The notes beneath the pieces are model-generated. The model searched no databases. It was not told where the DNA came from and saw only the letters and a program-made list of their open reading frames with translations. The position numbers were made by a program, and so were the translations under genes. A stretch of 31,601 bases of DNA from JAAXTX01 sp035560715 (lineage in GTDB: Bacteria > Patescibacteriota > Minisyncoccia > Moranbacterales > UBA1568), in assembly GCA_035560715.1 (NCBI GenBank), contig DATMYW010000067.1, forward strand, positions 1-31,601, read 5' to 3'. Shown piece after piece: positions 26,391 through 31,601 of this stretch. Position 1 is the first letter of the stretch. Each line of letters begins with the position of its first letter.

Positions 26391-27338
26391 ATGAAGCGCG
26401 AGCGGAAACCGTTCTCGTCGCGGGAGGCGTTCACGACCGCGCTCCTCGTGATGCAGCTGCAGTCCAACACCGCACTCGTCGCCGAGACCGCTTCCGAGGG
26501 GCCGGAGAGGTCCGATTCGATTCCGGGACGAACTGTCGTCGAGTCAGGAAACAGTGTCGAAAAGCTTCGTCAAGGGCTTGAGATCCGAGAAGTCGAGACG
26601 GACGCGGATTGGATGTCGGTCCTGGAAAACGATCCGGGAACGCGCCTCATATACGAGCGGATTCAGACACTTCGTTCCGAGGTGCCGATGGCTGATCATG
26701 AACAGGGGATAATCGCCATCATCTCAAACGATGAACTGGTTTCGCTCAAGGAGATAGATGGGCGGAAGACGAGCGTCAAATTCTCTTACGGTGAGATCCG
26801 GAAGCATATCGGAACCGCGGATGCCATATATATCATCCATACCCACCCGTTCACGCCGGAAGAATCGTCGTATGGAAGCCGGTTCGGTGAACATATCGTA
26901 CTGCCACCGTCGCCGATCGACCTTTTCCTCGCGGCCCGCGATACGGCCTGGTTTCCGGTCGGATTGAGTGAAAAACTGAAGTACGTCGTCGTCGACGATT
27001 CGGGGATAGCATGGAGATACGGCATTCCCAACAGCAACAATTTCACTGAAAAAGTCGTGCTGATGTTGCAAACAGCGGATATCCAACTCGCCCTTCAAAA
27101 GACCGGTGTGGAACGGGTCGAGTATTTCCGGAATCTGCTCCAGAGTAGTCTTCCGGAACCCGAAAATGCCGCTTTCGAACTGATGCTCCGATCATACGAG
27201 CACTGCCAGCTTAGGACCGGAAAATCTCGTGAGACGGCGATAAAGGAATACGGTTCCGCACTCCGGGTTCTCGGTGTCTCACTCGACGTTTCACGTGCAC
27301 ATCGAGGCGGAAATGCAGATGAAGTTGGGAAGCGATGA
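26391..27338 (+). CDS. Exported JAMM/MPN-like protein (putative metallopeptidase)
   Basis: The 315-residue product starts MKRERKPFSSREAFT with a moderately hydrophobic stretch, ALLVMQLQSNTALVA, that looks like a signal peptide. I chose this ATG because AAGGGAGGGAG, a strong Shine-Dalgarno, lies immediately upstream; an in-frame ATG at 26322 would add 23 polar residues. A JAMM-like pattern is visible: Glu104 (DHEQGIIAIIS), then HTHP (His150, His152), then PPSPID (Ser174, Asp177), matching E...HxH...SxxD, though the HxH-to-Ser gap (21 residues) is longer than in typical JAMM proteins (about 7-11). The C-terminal 130 residues are helical with no recognised motif. It lies 78 bp after trpS. Metal-dependent isopeptidase or peptidase activity is inferred only from the motif. 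Confidence 0.7.
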   Translation: MKRERKPFSSREAFTTALLVMQLQSNTALVAETASEGPERSDSIPGRTVVESGNSVEKLRQGLEIREVETDADWMSVLENDPGTRLIYERIQTLRSEVPMADHEQGIIAIISNDELVSLKEIDGRKTSVKFSYGEIRKHIGTADAIYIIHTHPFTPEESSYGSRFGEHIVLPPSPIDLFLAARDTAWFPVGLSEKLKYVVVDDSGIAWRYGIPNSNNFTEKVVLMLQTADIQLALQKTGVERVEYFRNLLQSSLPEPENAAFELMLRSYEHCQLRTGKSRETAIKEYGSALRVLGVSLDVSRAHRGGNADEVGKR

Positions 27339-27398
27339 GGGCGTAGTAATCGGGTGGTTTTGAATCCATGCCTTCGGACATGTTCAGGGCGGCGGTGC

Positions 27399-27427
27399 TT
27401 GACAGGATCCGGGAAATAGTCCAGAAT
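27399..27427 (+). promoter_or_regulatory. Promoter upstream of the small secreted protein
   Basis: TTGACA (27399-27404), 17-nt spacer, CAGAAT (27422-27427). The leader is about 108 nt. Confidence 0.6.
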
Positions 27428-27541
27428 CACCAGCAAGAAGGGGTGTTTCGCTGGGAGTGATAATTCCGGCACTTTTACAGGAAATTTCTTTCTTTGTTCA
27501 CGAATTTTCGTATTTCATCAACATTCCATCCGGAGGATTTC

Positions 27542-28009
27542 ATGAAAAAAGTAATCTTACAGGCCGCATTCGCTCTGGTAGTCTGCAGCATCGCCATGCT
27601 CGGAGCGGGAACGCTCAACGCCGAAACGAAACTGACCAGCATCCACCAGACCAGTTTCGGAACCGCCGACCTCGCTTTTCAGGTCGACCCCGGTCACAAA
27701 TACCAGGTTCTCCTTTTGGCAGGGTACGGTTCCGCTGAAGGTGTGCGACTCGATCGTCTGCCGGGCGCGCAGGTCCATTCCTCGGATGCGGTCGTCATAC
27801 CGTTCGCTGTCCCGCTTTCGGCAAGTCGTACCGAGGACGAAAGTCACATCGGTACCGTGTTCGCGATCAGGCCGACGCTCGTCGATCCCGCGATGAACAA
27901 CGCCGTGGTCGAGAAGTCAGGGCCGATCTTTCTTACCGTGTTCGACGGCAAGATACGTCTCGCGACGCCCACCGAAATACAGGTCTACGACGAACTCGTT
28001 TTAAGGTAA
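27542..28009 (+). CDS. Small secreted protein, unknown
   Basis: The protein of 155 residues begins with a classic Sec signal peptide: MKK, then AAFALVVCSIAMLGAGTLNA, with cleavage predicted after LNA near residue 27. The mature part (about 128 residues) is beta-rich (FQVDPGHKYQVLLLAGYG; GPIFLTVFDGKIRLATPTEI) and has no cysteine and no catalytic motif. The ATG at 27542 has a good Shine-Dalgarno, GGAGG at 27532-27536 with 5-nt spacing. It forms its own unit, with a promoter at 27399-27427 and a terminator at 28027-28059. I do not recognise the family. Confidence 0.8.
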   Translation: MKKVILQAAFALVVCSIAMLGAGTLNAETKLTSIHQTSFGTADLAFQVDPGHKYQVLLLAGYGSAEGVRLDRLPGAQVHSSDAVVIPFAVPLSASRTEDESHIGTVFAIRPTLVDPAMNNAVVEKSGPIFLTVFDGKIRLATPTEIQVYDELVLR

Positions 28010-28026
28010 AGGCCACATCGAACATC

Positions 28027-28059
28027 AGGTCTGCCCCCTCTGGAGCAGACCTGTTTTTT
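28027..28059 (+). terminator. Rho-independent terminator of the secreted protein gene
   Basis: AGGTCTGC (28027-28034) pairs with GCAGACCT (28045-28052), followed by GTTTTTT. Confidence 0.92.
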
Positions 28060-28106
28060 ATCCATATATGGGTTACGTCATATGTCAAACGAAGGTCGGA
28101 TTTCCT

Positions 28107-28122
28107 ACCGGCGGTTGCCGGT
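28107..28122. repeat. Short inverted repeat
   Basis: ACCGGCGGTTGCCGGT gives a 6-bp stem with a 4-nt loop. There is no T-tract on either side. It lies between convergent genes. Confidence 0.4.
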
Positions 28123-28195
28123 GAAACCGCATCGGCGATAAGGAATTTCATGCATGACTTTGGAAATGATCAAAGATTCTAACATACCGGTCGCT

Positions 28196-28210
28196 GGTGA
28201 CAGTCACCAA
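28196..28210. promoter_or_regulatory. 15-bp palindrome, possible operator or processing site
   Basis: TGGTGAC-A-GTCACCA is a perfect 7-bp inverted repeat about a single central base. It lies downstream of the phosphomannomutase gene, away from any promoter I can see. Its function is unclear. Confidence 0.4.
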
Positions 28211-28301
28211 ACAAGCGTATCGGACAATACGTCTACGCGAATCGTTAAGCTGGGTGAAACCGATCCATCTGCCGCGTCGATCCCGGGCCTTACGAGTCGG
28301 A

Positions 28302-29636
28302 CTATCGCCTGATGATCGCCAGGAGTTCGTCGCGCTTCGCTTCCATCCCTTCTTTGGTCGCGGCCTCGAGCGTGAGGCGCAGGAGAGGCTCGGTATTCGA
28401 GGCGCGGACATTGAACCACCAATCGGGATAGGTCACCTTGATGCCGTCGATGTCTGTCACGGTTCCGTCGGCGTATGTCGCCCGGAGGGTCGCGAGGACG
28501 GTATCCTTGTCCTCGACTTCACTGTTGATCTCGCCGGAGTGGACGTACCGCCTGGTGTGGGCGACGATTTCCGAAACCAGTTCGACGGACTCCGCCATCA
28601 GGTTGAGGAGCAGGATGGCCGTGAGCGTGCTCGATTCCGCGACGGAATTTTCTTCGAAATAATAGTGTCCGGAAAGCTCGCCGGCGAAAACGGCGCCGGT
28701 ATCGCGCATCATGCGCTTGATGTTGGCATGGCCGACGGGGCATTCAATCGCGGTCCCGCCGTGCTCCTCGATGATTTCCTTGACGGCGCGCGATGAGCGG
28801 AGGTCGTAGAGGATGGTCGAGCCCGGCTTCTTCTTGAGGACCTCCCGGGCGATGAGGGCGGTCATGAGGTCCATCGGGATGATTTCCCCCCGTTCATCCA
28901 CGAAGCCTACCCGGTCGGCGTCGCCGTCGTACGCCATGCCGAGGGCGGATCCCGTCTCTTTCACCTTGGCGCGGAGTTCGTCGAGCGTTTCCAGGAGGAG
29001 CGGGTTCGCCTCGTGACAGGTGAACGGTTTCGTGAGGTCGTTCCACAGGTTGATGACGGAGACGTTCCCGGCGAACTGCTCGTAGATGGGGAGTTCGAGG
29101 ATGCCCATCGCGTTCGCGGTGTCGATGACGACCTGGAATTTCCGGTCGCCGAGCTCCGCGAACGAGGCGAAGTAAGAATAGTAGGCGGGCTTGATGTCTT
29201 CTTCCCGGACGGTGCCGACGGTTTCCGTCGGCGCGAAGTCTCCGCTCATGGCGAGGTCGCGGATTTCGGCGAGCCCGGTCGAGAGTCCTACCGGTACCGC
29301 TTCCTTGAGACAGATCTTCATCCCGTTGTACTCGCCGGGATTATGTGAGGCCGTGAGCGAGATGGCGGCGTCGAGCTCGAGACGTCCCGCGGCGAAATAG
29401 ACCATCGGCGTCGTGGCCAGTCCGAGGTCGATGACATCCGCGCCGGAATCCGTAAGTCCGCGGACGAGTTCCTTGAAAAGTGCCGGGCTTGATTCGCGCA
29501 CGTCCCGACCGATGGCGACGACCTTGGCTCCGAGGCGCTGTGCGGTCGCCCGTCCGATACGGTACACGCCGTCTTCGTCGATCTGAGAGGGATAGATACC
29601 CCGGATATCGTAGGCTTTGAAAATTTTCGGGTCCAT
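28302..29636 (-). CDS. manB: Phosphomannomutase/phosphoglucomutase
   Basis: This alpha-D-phosphohexomutase interconverts mannose-6-P with mannose-1-P or glucose-6-P with glucose-1-P. In 444 residues the four-domain family layout is clear: AYDIRGIYP at the start, the phosphoserine loop TASHNP (Ser97), the metal loop DGDADR (237-242), the sugar-recognition motif GELSGH (319-324), and the phosphate-contact motif RASNTEPLLRL near 413-423. Length is normal for the bacterial PMM/PGM subgroup. It reads away from ychF. Its promoter is an extended -10 at 29699-29707, and the leader contains a heptamer repeat array. With the PGI/PMI at 20096 it would supply sugar-1-phosphates for nucleotide sugars. Confidence 0.94.
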   Translation of the reverse strand: MDPKIFKAYDIRGIYPSQIDEDGVYRIGRATAQRLGAKVVAIGRDVRESSPALFKELVRGLTDSGADVIDLGLATTPMVYFAAGRLELDAAISLTASHNPGEYNGMKICLKEAVPVGLSTGLAEIRDLAMSGDFAPTETVGTVREEDIKPAYYSYFASFAELGDRKFQVVIDTANAMGILELPIYEQFAGNVSVINLWNDLTKPFTCHEANPLLLETLDELRAKVKETGSALGMAYDGDADRVGFVDERGEIIPMDLMTALIAREVLKKKPGSTILYDLRSSRAVKEIIEEHGGTAIECPVGHANIKRMMRDTGAVFAGELSGHYYFEENSVAESSTLTAILLLNLMAESVELVSEIVAHTRRYVHSGEINSEVEDKDTVLATLRATYADGTVTDIDGIKVTYPDWWFNVRASNTEPLLRLTLEAATKEGMEAKRDELLAIIRR

Positions 29637-29652
29637 AAGAGTGACGAATTAC

Positions 29653-29693
29653 GAATCAAGAATCAAGAATCAAGAATCAAGAATCAAGAATCA
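29653..29693. repeat. Heptamer tandem repeat, about 5.9 copies of GAATCAA
   Basis: Five perfect GAATCAA copies (29653-29687) are followed by GAATCA. A degenerate copy, GAATTAC, precedes them at 29646. The array lies in the leader of the minus-strand mutase gene, between its -10 and its ATG. Confidence 0.93.
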
Positions 29694-29698
29694 GCCCT

Positions 29699-29707
29699 AT
29701 TATAGCA
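29699..29707 (-). promoter_or_regulatory. Extended -10 promoter of the mutase gene
   Basis: On the minus strand TGC directly precedes TATAAT (29699-29704). The -35 (TCGTCC at 17-nt spacing) is poor, as is usual for extended -10 promoters. The leader is about 60 nt and is mostly the heptamer repeat. Confidence 0.7.
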
Positions 29708-29728
29708 TTTCTTAGCGAATCGGACGAC

Positions 29729-29757
29729 TTGAAAAGGATGGGAAAACGTTGTATATT
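29729..29757 (+). promoter_or_regulatory. ychF promoter
   Basis: TTGAAA (29729-29734), 17-nt spacer, TATATT (29752-29757). The leader is about 60 nt to the ATG at 29825. Confidence 0.75.
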
Positions 29758-29824
29758 GACGCAGATATACGACTTGAGGCTTCGGCATGATTCCTTTTTC
29801 TTAATTCATGATTCTTCTTAAACT

Positions 29825-30871
29825 ATGAAAGCAGGTATCGTCGGGCTCCCGAATGTCGGGAAATCAACCTTGTTCAAGGCGCTGACCAGGAAAACCGTCG
29901 ATATCAGCAACTATCCGTTCTGTACGATCGAACCGAACGTCGGCGTGGTGGAAGTGCCGGATTCCCGCCTCTGGAAACTCTCCGAGTTCAGCAAGAGCGC
30001 GAAGACCGTTCCCGCGGTGTTCGAATTCGTGGATATCGCCGGACTTGTGAAGGGTGCAAGCATTGGGGAGGGACTCGGCAACAAGTTCCTGGCGAATATA
30101 AGGGAGACCGACGCGATCATCCAGGTGGTGCGTGTGTTCGAGAATGGCAACATCATTCACGTCCACGACCGCGTTGATCCGAAGCAGGACATCGACATCA
30201 TCAACACCGAGCTTGTCTTGGCCGACCTCGAGACCGTCACGAAACGTCGGGACAAGACCGCGAAGGAAGTCCGCGCGAATCGGAAAGGCGCGGCGGAGGA
30301 GATGGGTTGGCTGGCGGAATTGGAACAGGCGTTGAACGGTGGTCGGCTCGCGAACGGCGTGCCGCTTTCCGGTGACCCGGCCGAGGCGTCGAGGTTCCTC
30401 AAGGGCCTACAACTCCTCACCGCGAAACCGTTTCTCTATGTTTTCAACATGAGCGATACTGATGCGGCGCTGTCGCCGGAACTTGCCGCTCTTCCGCATG
30501 TGCGGCTCGATATCAAACTCGAGGAGGAACTTATCGATATGACCGCGGAGGAAGGGAGAGAGCTTGGTATGGAGTCACGTCTGCCGGAGCTTATCCGTGA
30601 GGCGTATTCGCTCCTCGGACTCGAGACCTATTTTACGACGGGGGAGGACGAGAGCCGTGCCTGGACCATACTTCGCGGTTCGACCGCACCGCGCGCAGGT
30701 GCCGCTATCCATGGCGACTTCGAGGAAAAATTCATCCGCGCGGAAGTGATCTTCTGGGAGGACCTTATCGCAGCCGGCAGCTGGAGCGCCGCCCGCGATG
30801 CCGGGAAACTCCGGCTTGAAGGCAAGACCTATATCGTTCGCGACGGCGACGTGATCGTGTTCAAGGTGTGA
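29825..30871 (+). CDS. ychF: YchF, OBG-family redox-regulated ATPase
   Basis: YchF is a ribosome-associated P-loop ATPase involved in translation and stress responses. The P-loop GLPNVGKS is at residues 7-14. NYPFCTIEPNVG is the switch I region, DIAGLVKGAS is G3, and NMSD replaces the NKxD of true GTPases (most YchF have NMxE), which explains ATP preference. A helical coiled insert lies at about 130-200, and a C-terminal TGS domain covers about 265-348 (ending YIVRDGDVIVFKV). At 348 residues it is slightly shorter than E. coli YchF (363). It is divergent from the mutase gene and has a promoter at 29729-29757. No Shine-Dalgarno sequence is visible. Confidence 0.95.
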   Translation: MKAGIVGLPNVGKSTLFKALTRKTVDISNYPFCTIEPNVGVVEVPDSRLWKLSEFSKSAKTVPAVFEFVDIAGLVKGASIGEGLGNKFLANIRETDAIIQVVRVFENGNIIHVHDRVDPKQDIDIINTELVLADLETVTKRRDKTAKEVRANRKGAAEEMGWLAELEQALNGGRLANGVPLSGDPAEASRFLKGLQLLTAKPFLYVFNMSDTDAALSPELAALPHVRLDIKLEEELIDMTAEEGRELGMESRLPELIREAYSLLGLETYFTTGEDESRAWTILRGSTAPRAGAAIHGDFEEKFIRAEVIFWEDLIAAGSWSAARDAGKLRLEGKTYIVRDGDVIVFKV

Positions 30872-30972
30872 GTGATGAACCGAACGACCGGGAAGATATT
30901 TCCGTGTATTCCAAATCAAGTATGGTCAAGCGGAATATGGTATATTTGTCTTGAAGACGGTGACTCAATACC

Positions 30973-31601
30973 ATGCACGAACTCCCCACCATCGCCCCGA
31001 CCAAGGAACGCCCACCCTCTCCCTTCGAGACCTTTCTTGAGCATGAACTCCCCAAGCAATACGAGGAGCAGGCCAGACTTCTCGAAGACCTCGGCTTCCT
31101 CCAGATCCTCCCCGAATCCAAACAATACGGCATCGTCGATGCCGAACAGAACGAATACCCCTTCCCCGAATACGAGGATATCAAGCGGGAAATCCTGAAA
31201 AACAAGGAAGCCTTCGAAACGAAATTCAACCAGGGCTTCACCGAACTCCGCATCACTCCCTTTGCGCTTCCCATACAAAGATTCTTCGACGCGATCAAAG
31301 AAGAACTCAAACGACAACACGACAAGGGAACCCTCAAATCCACCGACGGCACGAAGTTCGACCTCAACACAAACGAACCCATTTGGAAGTGGGACGGATA
31401 CCAGACCCAGACCCCCGTCTATTTCCCCACCGACCTCGAAAAGACAAACCACGGCGGAAAAACGAAACGACAGCTCCTCGAGTCCAAAACCTCCCCCTTC
31501 CCCGGCTTCCTCGTCTCCTTCGAGGAGAAAGAACAAAACATCCCGCGCGAGGGGCAGGGCGAGACCAAAGGCGGTCGTCCCCGGCTCGAAGCAGGCAAGA
31601 G
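30973..31601 (+). CDS. Unrecognised hydrophilic protein, 5' part only
   Basis: An open frame from ATG 30973 runs without a stop to the end of the window (209 complete codons), so the gene is cut by the right edge. The product is highly charged and proline-rich, with no signal or membrane segment: PFETFLEHELPKQYEEQARL, GFLQILPE, YPFPEYEDIKREIL, then PIWKWDGY followed by VYFPTDLE, and KTSPFPGFLVSFEEKE. Codon use is distinct, with a strong preference for C-ending codons (CCC, ACC, CTC, AAC) compared with its neighbours. A TGG-TATATT extended -10 near 30938-30946 could drive it. I recall similar hypothetical proteins in Parcubacteria but can give no function. Confidence 0.75.
   Translation, partial: MHELPTIAPTKERPPSPFETFLEHELPKQYEEQARLLEDLGFLQILPESKQYGIVDAEQNEYPFPEYEDIKREILKNKEAFETKFNQGFTELRITPFALPIQRFFDAIKEELKRQHDKGTLKSTDGTKFDLNTNEPIWKWDGYQTQTPVYFPTDLEKTNHGGKTKRQLLESKTSPFPGFLVSFEEKEQNIPREGQGETKGGRPRLEAGK

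Noticed and set aside
29646..29693. CRISPR array
   Set aside because: Repeat unit is 7 bp with no spacers; it is a simple tandem repeat and there are no cas genes.

Overview
The window looks like a chromosomal segment of a Candidate Phyla Radiation (Patescibacteria) bacterium, most likely Parcubacteria-like. This rests on several things: a GC-rich genome of short, mostly single-copy housekeeping genes; TTG and GTG starts and almost no Shine-Dalgarno sequences; a RodA/SecG/orphan solute-binding protein/Pgi-Pmi/tRNA-Leu/RNase J run; large Ig-like surface proteins held by an N-terminal anchor; and a 23S-5S pair with no 16S beside it. The assignment is an inference from gene content; no database comparison was run.

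Layout. 1-1340: repeat-rich left end with two very small membrane proteins, one (minus strand) with a near-consensus promoter and a strong terminator. 1340-3530: an SOS module on the minus strand, a LexA/UmuD-like repressor followed by a Y-family polymerase. A Gram-positive-type LexA box sits inside the lexA promoter, and a REP-like inverted pair lies between the two genes. 3530-7770: a regulatory region with a possible small transcript, then a 1314-residue mosaic surface protein. 7850-9084: a small polytopic membrane protein with paired histidines, and an NfsB-like nitroreductase. 9158-11683: an O-antigen ligase/polymerase-like membrane protein fused to TPRs. 11684-15574: a 23S-5S rRNA transcription unit with its own promoter, leader hairpin and terminator; the 23S has an AT-rich extension in a variable helix.

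15751-21121: an anchored extracellular protein, RodA, SecG, a family-5 solute-binding protein without transporter partners, and Pgi/Pmi. 21213-21296: tRNA-Leu(CAG). 21491-23716: RNase J with a long disordered basic N-terminus. 24022-25038 (minus): a ZnT9-like cation diffusion facilitator. 25215-28009: TrpRS with an AT-rich insertion, an exported JAMM-like protein and a small secreted protein. 28302-30871: divergent phosphomannomutase and YchF, with a heptamer repeat array in the mutase leader. 30973 to the end: the start of an unrecognised protein that runs off the window.

How the genes fit together: Pgi/Pmi and phosphomannomutase connect fructose-6-P to mannose-1-P or glucose-1-P, which could feed glycan assembly by the O-antigen-ligase-like protein, while RodA builds wall peptidoglycan. 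SecG serves export of the many signal-peptide and anchored proteins. LexA and DinB form a local damage response. RNase J, YchF, TrpRS, tRNA-Leu and the rRNAs are core RNA and translation functions. There is no mobile element, prophage, CRISPR array or toxin system in the window. The least-explained elements are the JAMM-like exported protein, the His-paired membrane protein, the TrpRS insertion, the 23S extension and the candidate small transcript near 3.6 kb.
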